Origin: Pezizomycotina sp. ARF18
Lineage: Eukaryota > Ascomycota
Direction: 5' to 3'
DNA: 64,000 bases
Assembly (NCBI GenBank): GCA_002224055.1
Contig: AZLU01000078.1
Location: forward strand, 1 to 64,000
A program made the position numbers and the translations under genes. The notes under the pieces are model-generated. The model did no database searches, was not told the DNA's origin, and saw only the letters and a program-made list of their open reading frames with translations. The number at the start of each line of letters is the position of its first letter. Position 1 is the first letter of the stretch. Shown piece by piece: positions 1 to 10,065 of the stretch.

Positions 1-902
1 TCGCAAAAACGATATCGTCGACATAGGGTAGATTAGATAGCCCGTAATAACAAAAACTAGTATCGCAAAAGAAACCGAATCATTCTGCATGTATTCCGTC
101 AAAGCCCCATGCTGTGTTTCTACTCCCACGTAATACCCTTCACGATGGGAAGACGCGGATCATGCGTGGGTTACAACTGCGTATGTTACTATCGGCTTTC
201 TTACCGGCTTTTTCACCGCTATATTCGCCTGCCAGCCGATATCACGAAATTGGTACGTTTTAACCTTCCTCTCTGTTATTTAAATTGAATGACAGAAAAC
301 TTACGCAGGTTTATAGGTCCCTCTCAAAAACAGATTACTGCGGCTCCAACCTGGTCCTCCGAAGCGGTATCGTCACCCATCCTTCTTCCACCTATCATCG
401 ACCTCCTCCTCTACTGCCTGCCCCTCCCTATTCTCCGCGTCCTATCATTACCAAAGAAGCAAAAATCGGCAGTCGGCATCACATTCGCCCTTGGTTTCCT
501 CTGTGTTTTCTTTGCCATTTCGTGCTCGCCGCGAATACCTTTCCCGGTATTTAGTTGTTGGTTGGTTTCGCATGCCTCGAACAGACGTGGGCTATATGCG
601 TCGTCTGCGCTCCCGCGTTTAATCTGTTTTTGACGAGGGATCTTGGGGGTCTTTGAAGAGTGGAGGAGTAAGTAAGCTCTGCCACGGCTAGTGTTGTTAT
701 GAGCGCCGGTAAGAGAGGGAGCGCGTTTCCCGTTTATGAGGGCAGAGTCAGGCTGGACCCAGCAGGTAAACGGGAGTGGTCCGAGCAAAGTGTCATCTTT
801 GGCGGGGAGAGGTATAGTTTGTCGAATATGCACAATATCATGCAGAGTGAGCACAGCAGGTGGGAAGTCGATTCGGAACGGTGGATAAGAAGTCGACGAT
901 GA
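1..902 (+). CDS. SAT4-type fungal rhodopsin-domain membrane protein (5' end outside or unclear, frame-broken)
   Basis: This is the C-terminal two thirds of a seven-helix fungal integral membrane protein of the SAT4/rhodopsin-domain family (PF20684); the molecular role of the family is mostly unknown. At 224-253 the segment FACQPISRNW carries the family signature F-x-C-x-P-x4-W at the end of a helix. An intron probably follows (GTACGTTTTA at about 252 to GACAG at about 292). Residues from 289 give the next helices, including PIIDLLLYCLPLPILRVLSL and KQKSAVGITFALGF, the usual D..lp.LP..L......K..v...F.lG block. At about 570-625 another frame gives TWAICVVCAPAFNLFLTR, the last-helix motif. A soluble tail is open to the stop at 900-902. 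At least three frame changes are needed, one near 105-140 and one near 550. The gene converges on the second SAT4 gene. The family call is solid; the ends are not. Confidence 0.72.
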
Positions 903-1469
903 GCTCACAATTACGATCCTCATTCTTCGAGGCGTCGAGGCGGAGACAGCAGGCAGCTCCGCGGGATAGAGCGCCCGCATGATAATTGGCCGTTTCTTTG
1001 GTTTCATTCATGGGCTTTGGGTTTCGTTGTGTGTTCTTTCGCAAAGTTTTTCATAGAGAGGGGCGTTTTTCGGTATAGGTTTGGTATAATAGGCAACTTC
1101 GTGTTTTCCTGTTCAACTTTTTTTTTATGGTGTTGTAATCCACTTGGTAATGATAAAACCTAATACTACGTGATGAACGGCCGCGAGGCATGAAGCTGTT
1201 CAATTATCGCAAACTTGTAGATTACCCTGGGTGTTCGATCGAGTCCTGTCAGATTTTGTTCGCATGATTATAATTTTCGCAGAAGTAGTATCGCAAATTG
1301 TCTATCGATACCGACTGTAAACAAATCCGGTCGACGACAAGATTTATAAGATGCATAATTTAATCGGAAGACACTCGCGAAATTTGACGTCTCTATGCTG
1401 TCAGTAGTTCGGTATTAACAAGCCATTGCTCCTAGAGAACGATTGCAATCTTTCTCCTCTGTACACTCG
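903..1469. other. intergenic, no gene seen; part of a cluster of TATCGCAAA words
   Basis: The 3' ends of the two convergent SAT4 genes face this stretch. I see no coding signal. Copies of TCGCAAA occur at 1207 and 1291 as part of the cluster described separately. Confidence 0.4.
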
Positions 1470-2496
1470 GCCGTTAATTACGTATTACTATTTCCTCCCC
1501 GGGACGCTTCACGCTCCTCAGTAACATCCAAGGAATCGTCTGAGCTCACACCCCGTCCCCGACTGGCTCCCGGAAGACTAGTCTATACAGCGACCACGCC
1601 TGCGGTAGGCAGACGTTACTATCGCAAACGCCGTCAGAGCCGAGTTCAGGAACAATCCCGTGCCGTAAAGCCCAGGATAACTTCAATCCGAGGTTAAGTA
1701 ATACGGAACTAAAAACGCCGCTAGAAAATCCAATTATAACTACGGCACCCGCCGCGATTTTCTGCCTTAGCGTCGATTCTTGTATGCGAAAGAATATAAT
1801 AAACGGTATTAGATAAACCAATAAATCGTTGAGATTCCACAAAGCCGTGTTTACGATTGTTTAATTGAAGGTGCAGCCTGCTAGGGATCCCCATCGCAAA
1901 CTCGTCAGTAAAAGGTAAATGATTAGCATAAGACGTATTTGCGAAGATTTGAGACTTGGGTACTTAATACCAATGTTTAGAAAACGGTATACAGCTGAAG
2001 AAGTATGTAAATAAAATTATGAGGAGCGACGCCATGGCAATAATTATAGTCACCACGATAAGCCGAACATCTTTGGATTGTCGGAGCGAGATGCAGTAAT
2101 TACGTAAGGTCGAGACAGATGAAAAGGAATTCGAATTCGCATAGGAATATCGCACGATAGATAGTCCATCGCAGCAAACTCAAGCTGGAATAATTCGTTT
2201 GGTCTGGATAGTATCATCTTTCCACGTAAAAAAAATTCATACTACGTATAATACCTACCTTTAAGAACTCGGACAGCCGGTGTAAGGGTGCAGACCATAT
2301 CTGCCTCCGATGTTAAAGCCGTCTAGGTCGTTAATCTTAGAGTCGAGCGCGACCACCCCAAAGTAAAAGAGCCACGCTGTGACGACTATGATATCGCGAG
2401 CGCAGGTAGTTTCCGGAACTCTTTGAAACTAACGTAGAGCCTTACGATTACGAATATGAAGGCAATGGCTATTAAACACCATTGGAAGGCCTGCAT
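1470..2496 (-). CDS. SAT4-type fungal rhodopsin-domain membrane protein, second copy (frame-broken)
   Basis: Minus-strand SAT4/rhodopsin-domain gene (PF20684-like). The start is the ATG at 2496-2494, opening on MQAFQWCLIAIAFIFVIVRL, helix 1 with the usual R-L-Y. A one-base frame change then gives RDIIVVTAWLFYFGVVALDS (about 2398-2340), matching the D..v..aw helix 2. A GTAGGTATT donor lies near 2262. From 2155 to 1964 the frame gives helices ending in FFSCIPFSKHWY, the F-x-C-x-P-x4-W signature. From 1842 WNLNDLLVYLIPFIIFFRIQ and QKIAAGAVVIIGFSSGVF complete the helix 5/6 block. It is close to the first copy in architecture but not in sequence, so it is not a recent duplicate. The 3' end is uncertain (about 1470-1546). 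It acts in a membrane; ligand and role are unknown. Confidence 0.72.
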
Positions 2497-3753
2497 TGTT
2501 GAGATACGATAAGTTTATGCTTCTATTTTATATCGGATAACATTGCTAGAAGTTGAGTTCCCGGCCAGCGCGAGTACAAACGTATAGAGGATATGTATAA
2601 TATTTACTTAATGTTAGTTTGCTCCTGTCCAACCGTTATACTCTTTTCTAGGCCCGACGACATTGTCCTAACTAGTGATAGACCCGCTGCTAACTTGAAA
2701 CCAGGGATTTTAAATTGGTCTCGTTTTTCATGGACAACGATGTCATTCGCAGCTTCACGAGATCATTTACTTTAATATATTGACAAATGACTAGAGAATC
2801 GTGAGAATAATAACCTTAGAATTGATGGCATCGCCTATAGCTTTATATCTCCCTATATTGTCTACTCTTTTCATATTCTCGAGGTATTCGTGAATGGAAA
2901 TATGAAGATCCCTTAGAATCGGAAATATCCGAAGCGCCATCTGCAGGGGCCGTATTCCGGCTTTAAGACCAGATACCCTCTGTGAAAGTGATAGGTTCAG
3001 GAATACGAGTACGTTGAGCTCTTACAAGCTGAACTAGAGTAGATCAACGCAATAAAAAGCCCTTTGAACCTATGAATCTAGAAAATATTTAGAGATATCC
3101 CGAGACCTTGCGCTGATCAAGCATGTCATAACCTTCCACGATTAATCCTCATCCTGATAGGCTGAATAAGTAAGCGTGAGCCCTGTGTGGCAACCTTACT
3201 TTATGACATATTAACTTCAGGCCATAATCAAAAGATCAAACAGGTTTGTTCACGATCTCAACGAATCATACAATAATATAGGTTCTGCTATATCGAACCA
3301 GGGCTTCATGATATCGCGATATAATACCTGGCGGAGGTTTGCAATACTTCGGATAATTGTCCCGATAGGCGGCATATCCTTCTGACTGATTCTGCCTTCT
3401 ATCTCGCTAAAACGGCGTATTTCTCATCCTAACAAAGGTTCCCTGTGCGATACGCCAAAATAATGCATCAATGACGTTAGAGATCGAGACTGCCGAATTA
3501 CACATGTTGTAGCAACTTCCAGCAAAAAGTCGAGTTTTATTTATTTTGATAAAATAAATACTACATAAAATAAATAAAATGCTAACTACTTACATTTATT
3601 ACATCGACATTCAACCTTCCATGACCGTTCCTCCTCCTCTCCTCCTCCTCATCGAACCCGAAGGTGCTTATCCTCATCAACAGGGCGTACGCTACACTCC
3701 GATCGAACCCTCACATCGCCTTTCTATCAACGCTCCTTGCGATATCAATCATC
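2497..3753. other. intergenic, divergent promoter region of SAT4 copy 2 and the PIP-kinase gene
   Basis: Open frames here are short and resemble nothing I know. The only structured element is an AT-rich inverted repeat at 3538-3560 (ten-base arms TATTTATTTT / AAAATAAATA around GAT), followed by more ATAAAATAAATAAAA. This may be part of the promoter of the plus-strand gene starting at 3754. Confidence 0.4.
3538..3560. repeat. perfect AT-rich inverted repeat upstream of the PIP-kinase gene
   Basis: Arms of ten bases (3538-3547 and 3551-3560) flank the three bases GAT. It lies about 195 bp upstream of the ATG at 3754. It could form a small hairpin or be a symmetric binding site; nothing else indicates which. 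Confidence 0.5.
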
Positions 3754-5234
3754 ATGGCTGAGCAAAACCCGCTGAGGGACGATTGGTCCGTCTCAATCTT
3801 CTCCAAGGACTACAGGAACAGGGTCACACAGTCGTCAATCAGGCGCGCTTTTAGCGACAGGCTTCTTTCTGAGGAGGACTACCCGGACGAGAGGTATCCC
3901 GGGTATCGAGCGCCTCCGTTCGTCAAGAAGTTTCAACCTGGTCGCTTCTTCACGCTCTGTATGGTCTCGTTCCCTGTATCCCAGTCAAGATCAATATAGC
4001 GACCGAAAGTTTATAAGCTAACGCGTCTCCACTTCTTTCACAACATAGATAGGGTTAACCTAAAACGCGCAGCACCCCTGCTTTTTAAGGAATCAGGAGG
4101 GAGTACTACATATCGTACGCGAGACCATTTCCTTCATGTTATTTATTGTACGCCTACTAGAATCAGAGAAGCTGATAGTTACACAGAAAGAAGAAGAATA
4201 CCAAGAAGAGTTAAAAAAGCCGTACCACTCTGTCTCCGGCCTCGGCTTCTCCGGCTCGCTGTTCTACCTGACAGACGATAACAATTACTTGATCAAGAGC
4301 GTTGGGCGTTACTTCGAGTATTCGTCCTCATAAAAAACATGCTAGAGGCGCAGGTCGAGCACACGAAGAAGAACGGCGGAAGACGCTTCTGAGTGAAGTC
4401 TGCGATGTTTATTCTGCTGATAGGAGGCTCGGTGGATATTAAATCTGTGCCCTTCGCACTACGTGGTCATGACGAACATGCTGAGGAGAAGGATATCGAG
4501 AAGTGGATCTGAAGCCGCAGAATTTCTTCGAGGTATATAAGCTTTGATACTATTTTTTTTTTTTTATCTTAAATAACGAAGACTATATTAACGGAGTTTT
4601 TTTTTTTTTCCCCTTCTAGCCGATCCGAGATGTCGTTCCACAAGCACTACAAACCCAACAGGCTCAGACGGTCTCGCGGACGAACTAGATACGAAAATCG
4701 TCCTATCGAAAGCTCAGCGCGACGACCTTATGCAAGTCCTAGATCGCGACACGGAGTTTCTCAAGGAGATGAGGACGATAGACTACTCCATCCTCCTCGG
4801 ACGCTATCGCCTCGACGGAGCAATAATAATAAGGGACCTCCGCAGCCCGAAAGATACGGCACCGGAATAACCTCCGCAAACGGCAAGTGGGTCTACCTCA
4901 TGTGTATCGTCGACTACCTCTGGAACGTCGATAAGAAGACGGCCAAGATCGTAAAGACGCAGAACGCGGTTTTTCCCGAGCAGACGATCACGACTACGCC
5001 GGAAAGGTACAGGGAGGAGTTCATGAAGTATGTTGCTTGGTTGCTTTCTTTTTTCGATATTTTTTTTTGGGGGGCCTATTCCGCTCTAGAATCCCCTTGC
5101 TAAAAGTTTTTTTTTTTTTTTTTTTTTAAGCCTCTCGCTAATTTTGGCGAATTAGGATGATGGAGGACTATATTTCCGTCCTTGATCGCCTCTATTCAGC
5201 CGCACATCATACATCATGCGAGGACAATCCACGG
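3754..5234 (+). CDS. phosphatidylinositol phosphate kinase (PIPK-domain) protein, frame-broken
   Basis: A PIP kinase-like protein: the family phosphorylates phosphatidylinositol monophosphates at membranes. The start at 3754 follows ATCATC and opens MAEQNPLRDDWSVSIFSKDY. Family landmarks appear in order though in different frames: SGLGFSGSLFYLTDDNNYLI (4235-), the glycine-rich loop plus catalytic Lys (IKS); KNMLEAQVEHTKKNGGR (about 4335); SHYVVMTNML (about 4453-4482); WDLKP(QN)FFE (about 4504); then after an intron KAQRDDLMQVLDRDTEFLKE and MRTIDYSILLG (about 4770-4801), the DYSLLLG activation-region motif; VYLMCIVDYLWNVDKKTAK (about 4890-4940), the usual IIDiL...KK; and PERYREEFMK (about 5000-5027). 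A final exon may begin near 5157. It has little more than the kinase domain, unlike Mss4, which has a long N-terminus. Roughly ten single-base gaps break it; several sit in short homopolymers. Confidence 0.8.
5106..5127 (+). repeat. poly-T run within or after the kinase gene
   Basis: A run of about 22 T, with further T runs at about 4551-4566 and 4599-4610, mostly in putative introns of the kinase gene. They are likely polypyrimidine tracts and are error-prone in sequencing. Confidence 0.6.
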
Positions 5235-5821
5235 GGTTTTTTTTTATTAAAGAAATTTTCACATTTTACAAATTCTAATTTCCCCTCCTTGATCTTAATA
5301 AAGAAGAAGATAATTGATTATTCTTCAAATGGGCCATAATGGTTTCTTATTCCTTTTATCTTTGTACTTTGGCGTTTCGTGAACTGGCATTCGTGACTCA
5401 AAAGAAGACTTACTTAGCAATACCTAGAGAACGCGATACTATAGCATTGTAGAATTTGAAATCCTTGTCGTTGGGCTTTTGACACCTCCGACACCTTTAT
5501 ACAGATGTCGAGATTTGAATCGAATGTCTTTCGGCTAATACCGAACTCCCGGAATCCAAAGACTTTTGCTAATAGTCTTGGGACGTGAAGTATTTTGTTT
5601 ATTCATTACGCTGGAAACTTCTTGTCTGTTGATTGCCGAGAGAGCTGAAACTGCTTGTGAAACGCATCGATAAACTTATCACCTGCTTAGGTAGGACTTC
5701 AGGTAGGACCCAGGAGCGATTATATATATACAAAAGTATAAAGTATACTTATATAGTTCTACCATTTTGGCGGGAGTTTCATTCAAGTTGGGTATTGGTC
5801 CCTGTAATTAATTCTAATTTA

Positions 5822-5855
<34 letters not shown>

Positions 5856-6788
5856 CTCGTTTCCACTGATTACTATCTATGAAGCGGCGGAGAGAAGGCC
5901 AGGAAGCAGCAAAAGATAGATAAACCGAAGTAGCCGGTATTCAAAAACAGTTGTTAACTGATATTCAACGCCGAAGCTAGATTAAAAATCTGTACTCTTT
6001 TTTATTGCGACTTTATCTTACTGATCTTCGATACGCAAGTCGCGCACATCCCGACAAATCCTTCTCGCGGAAGTATAATATAACTCTTGCATGGGTAAAA
6101 AAAGTGTACCAGTCTCACCTTGGTATAACTTCCATGGAATTCCAAGGATTAGGAAGTTTTATAAATACTAATACTAATAAGTAGCAAGCAAGCCTTCAAC
6201 GAAAATACTGAAAAATAGCCCCACCAACGGCCTTGTGATTGGTTGGCACAGGCACACCAGGCAAAGCGGGACTGCAAATCATGGCCAACTTGGACTACCG
6301 GATTAATTGCAGATGCTTATTTTTAGGGGGCAAAACACAAGGAACATGCATAGGTAGCAGGCATGGGGGATGGATGATTGTTGGTACTTTTGGAGGCTCT
6401 GCTCCCCTCGAGAAACGTTTTTTCTTTATTTACACATGGTGGTGGCACCGAGGAGGAGGAGGAGTCCCGTGGAGGCAGGCATATATCTTTCCAGGATTCT
6501 CCTATATTTTGTTCAGCCTTCGGCTAGTTATATTAAAAATTTTATTCTTACTCTTATCCTTCGTTGTTGAGACTCATCCATCCTTTGTACGACGGGGTAG
6601 ATAGTGATATATACATGTCTCGTTGGAGAGGTACTAAGCTTATAACTCTTCTTCAGCTTTTTCAGACAGTCCTTAGGGGTTTTAACAAGACTTATTAGAA
6701 CAAGTTCTCCGTTTTCTGTTTCTCATAAGGATAAACACACGAACAGCGAGAAAAACCGCCTTATCTGCTTGAGAGCACAATCAAAAAA
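5235..6788. other. intergenic, no supported gene
   Basis: Open frames at 5633-5869 and 6239-6604 are low-complexity translations without family resemblance. The stretch holds an A30 run and TATA-rich sequence (5730-5760). The ATG at 6789 begins the next gene. Confidence 0.4.
5823..5852 (+). repeat. A30 homopolymer
   Basis: Thirty consecutive A residues in intergenic DNA. It could be the tail of an old retroposed sequence, but I see no target-site duplication or recognisable body upstream. Confidence 0.9.
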
Positions 6789-8628
6789 ATGGCGGACGAG
6801 GTCTTGAATACGACCCAAGGCCACCCTATCGATCTCGATTTCTTCCTCGGTTTAGGTTGCAAATATATCACGAACGAAATCCGCGTAACGAACATGTTAC
6901 CGTCGTATACGAATCCTTTCTCAACCAGATAGACAATGTCAACAGCACTCTATGGCAACCCTCTGACCAGAACGGCTGCTTCGAGGCCTTTGTCAGAATC
7001 TTTTCGGTGGAGGTAATCCAGATATTAGTGGAATGTAAGATATCCCGATATATCGTGAGTGGTTGTGATTAGTCTCATATATTTATTTTTTTTACTAACG
7101 CGACTTGTTTGCTTTGTAATAGCGGTGTCGTTGTCGCGTACGCTTTGGAAGTCCTCTTCGCCGTATTTCTTTCTAGCGTTCTTCTCTACGCATGGCGCCG
7201 TAATGGTGAACCCGAAGTATCACGTGCCCATCCGAAAACTAAAGCCCTCGTGGAAAGTCTGAACGTCTTTGCCGATACCTCTCTGTTCTTCGCGCTCTCA
7301 ATCGTGTTCGCGACTTGGTAAGACATCTCAGAATCATCGTTTCTCTTGAAATTCTCGTGATAAGATTTCAGTCTAATTAAATCGTAGTCTCCTTCAGAGC
7401 GCCCGGTGGGTAAAATCCAACGGTATATCGCAATACGACTCCACCCAAGCCCGTGTTATCCTCCACCACGACCGTCGCCCCGTGTCTCGCCGCCTCTACG
7501 CCCTTCAATGTTGCGGCGAAAGGGTAGGCAGGCGAATGTCCATCCTCGGCATTGCGTGCGTTATAAACGTTGGCGTGATAGTCATCCCGATCGCCGTCCG
7601 CGACTTCAAGCAGAGCGCGCAAATAACGGACTGGGGTATCGCGAACGACCAGCTGAACGCGCTCGCGAATGACCACGCGCGGGGTTCCAACCATACCAGC
7701 TATTTAACGGTGACTTGTTTTACGGAAAATGCTACAATAAGATATCCGACACGGCTCTTATTATACAATTTGGGTATTACATGGGTCTTGTGATCGGATA
7801 GCGGGACAGGTTGTTATTCTTGGATTTGTGCTGTTGTTGGCGCTTAATGTTATTAAGATGCGTTTGTGCGAGCTTTTTAGGAATATTAGGGAGGTTCAGG
7901 AACAATAGGGAGTTTTACAAGCCGCCGCAGCTGAAGATACTATTAAAGCGTACTATTGAACGGAAGGATACTTACCTTCCCAGGAAACTTGAGATCTTCG
8001 GATTCATGTTCGTCCCCTTGGCCATGTCAGTCTGGACCGTTGCACTCTCCTCGGCCAGCGGCTGCTTCTTTCTAGAACATGGAAGGGTGAGGATGAGACC
8101 AAGGTAAGTTTCATAATTCTCGATTACTTGCCGACTCAAACGCTTTTTGCTAACCGGGGCATTTTTGTTTGCGTTTTATAGTGGGGTTTTGGCCAAATGG
8201 TAAGGATATTTTCGCAATGCTGTATAACGTGTACAAGCATGGTATATATATATATATATGAATGTAATACTAACGACGATACCCTCTGTTTTAGGTTGCC
8301 CTTCTTATGTTCCTCCCGTCATCATCGAGTTCCCTTACCAGTGGCTCACGCTCCGATCCTCCAAAAACGAGCGCCGCACCAGCGAGAAGACGTCGCAGTT
8401 CGATCCCGAGGAAGGCAAGACGTCTTCCGACGGGAAACATTCCGGAACGATCGCAGTTCAAGAAATCAAGCCCAGCCCGACGACGCACCGACGTACGTTA
8501 GCACGACTGAGGTTTCGGGCGGAGATCGTAGCCGTTCAGACGAGATTTCCGAAGCTGTCGCGTACTTACGCCGCCAATTCCCCCTCCTGCGCCAGTTCAA
8601 CATTGATGAAGAGCGACTCGCGAGCTGA
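6789..8628 (+). CDS. orphan multi-pass membrane protein, tandem copy A
   Basis: Unrecognised fungal membrane protein with at least six hydrophobic segments, closely paralogous to the gene at 10066. The start at 6789 (AAAAAAATGG) opens MADEVLNTTQGHPIDLDFFL. An N-glycosylation-rich ectodomain-like part follows (NVTVVYESFLNQIDNVNST, about 6895-6950). After an intron ending TTTGTAATAG (7122), VVAYALEVLFAVFLSSVLL and NVFADTSLFFALSIVFATW (7127-7319) are helices 1 and 2. After a second intron, LYALQCCGERVGRRMSILG and INVGVIVIPIAVRDF (about 7485-7610) follow, then ILGFVLLLALNVI (about 7816), FMFVPLAMSVWTVAL (about 8007) and YVPPVIIEFPYQW (8305-8343). A charged tail ends EERLAS at 8628. Several frame changes separate these blocks (near 6890, 7890 and 8200). 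No catalytic motif is visible. The copies share intron positions, so they arose by gene duplication. Confidence 0.62.
8242..8256 (+). repeat. short (TA)n microsatellite in an intron of copy A
   Basis: About seven TA units inside the last putative intron, between the block ending near 8106 and the exon starting near 8295. Confidence 0.6.
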
Positions 8629-9159
8629 AGTCTGGCAGAAAGTTGCGGCTTATAAACGGCTGTGAGCCATCCTGAAAAGGATATTTTTTCCACCGTATCT
8701 TAATGTAACTATCCGCCTGTCGGATACTATCATGATTCACCGTATATATATTTGTCATGATTCTATTTATCTGCGCTAGTCCAGCGTTTCACATACCCTA
8801 TGTTTATCCTTAGCTTTTATCCTGTCCAGTCTATTCTTCCCAGATTGCGAGATGTAAGCGTCTAATTGTGAATCTGTGATCATCTAATTGATTTCTATTT
8901 TCATTCGATCTTACTCAAGCCGCTCTCCGGCTTCAAAAGTCGTTTGTACAAGTCGTTGGGTGCGAAGTTCAAGCAGCTCCGCTTCATAGGTAATTTTCAA
9001 ACATACTCAATCTCTATGTATTCATAGGTATTTCTAATCCTAGAATTCCTAGAATTCCCAAGGCGGTTTCTATGACTAAAGGTTGATTCTATACGGTGAT
9101 GTGACTCTTTTTCGTGAATTACGGTCAGACACTGTGCTGCAATCCGGATTTACCAAGGA

Positions 9160-9193
<34 letters not shown>

Positions 9194-10065
9194 TTTTCCT
9201 ACGGCGAGCCCAAAACTTATCACTTTACCCTTCATACGGCTAATCAGGCAGTCAATCCTTATGAAATTGCCATACGGGACCTGAGTCTTAATCTCGTTTC
9301 CTATTTCTTCCGGATGTTTCAGACTCGGATCACCCCATTAGGGTCAAAAATCCCCTCGCATAGAGCCGCCTAAGTGAATCGGATGAAACCCCAACTTCTG
9401 TAAAGTACGTCCCCTAACAGAAACAAGAGAGCTAGTTCATGACTTCTTTGACAAAAGCTGTCGCTGGGAACTTCCGACGCGGGGGGTTGAATGACCGAGG
9501 ATGATCAATGCAGGGAAATTTTCAATCTTGCGAGAATAGGCGATCAGGAACTGACAAGGCTTTCTATTTCGTCATCGCTCGTCTCCTGGGAGGGATCTGA
9601 AGCTAGGAGGCTTCCTAAGGGTGGTCTAGCGAGTTCATCCAGCCGCTGAATCCCGGAGCAAAGGTTACAATCCTTACGTCTTAGTCAGAGTTAAAGACAC
9701 ACAGACGATAGTTGATTTTCCGAGAGTTCTTTTAATAAAGCGTTGTCCCCCCACAGGTAGCTATCGTATTCGTTTACACTTAACGAAATTACGAACAATT
9801 TGAACTCCAAGTGGGACGTAACGGAGGAAATGACCGGATATGGAGCACTGATAAATTTCCCCTTTCGTTGAAGTTTTTCCTATTGTTTACTCGCTGGACG
9901 ACGAACTTATATATAACAAGGAGAAACGAAAATTCAAACACTCTTTCTTTTCAAGTTTCATCGTTGCGGTGCGACGAGTCTTTTGATCGTTATCAACCAT
10001 ACATCATCCTTCAGCGAACTTGAACATCAGCCAGTAACGACTATCTCAACGATAATAAGTTAGCG
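8629..10065. other. spacer between tandem membrane-protein genes
   Basis: No gene is supported. The stretch includes an (ATT)11 microsatellite and short open frames without family resemblance. Around 8910-8990 a fragment with intron-like borders can be translated but not identified. Part of the spacer may be remnants of the duplication. Confidence 0.35.
9161..9193 (+). repeat. (ATT)11 microsatellite
   Basis: Eleven uninterrupted ATT units followed by a T run. Confidence 0.9.

Noticed and set aside
411-1007. 198-codon minus-strand open frame
   Set aside because: Antisense to the first SAT4 gene, low-complexity Arg/Ser/Pro translation, no family resemblance.
6239-6604. 121-codon Gly/Phe-rich frame
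   Set aside because: Low complexity, poly-T driven, no homology signal.
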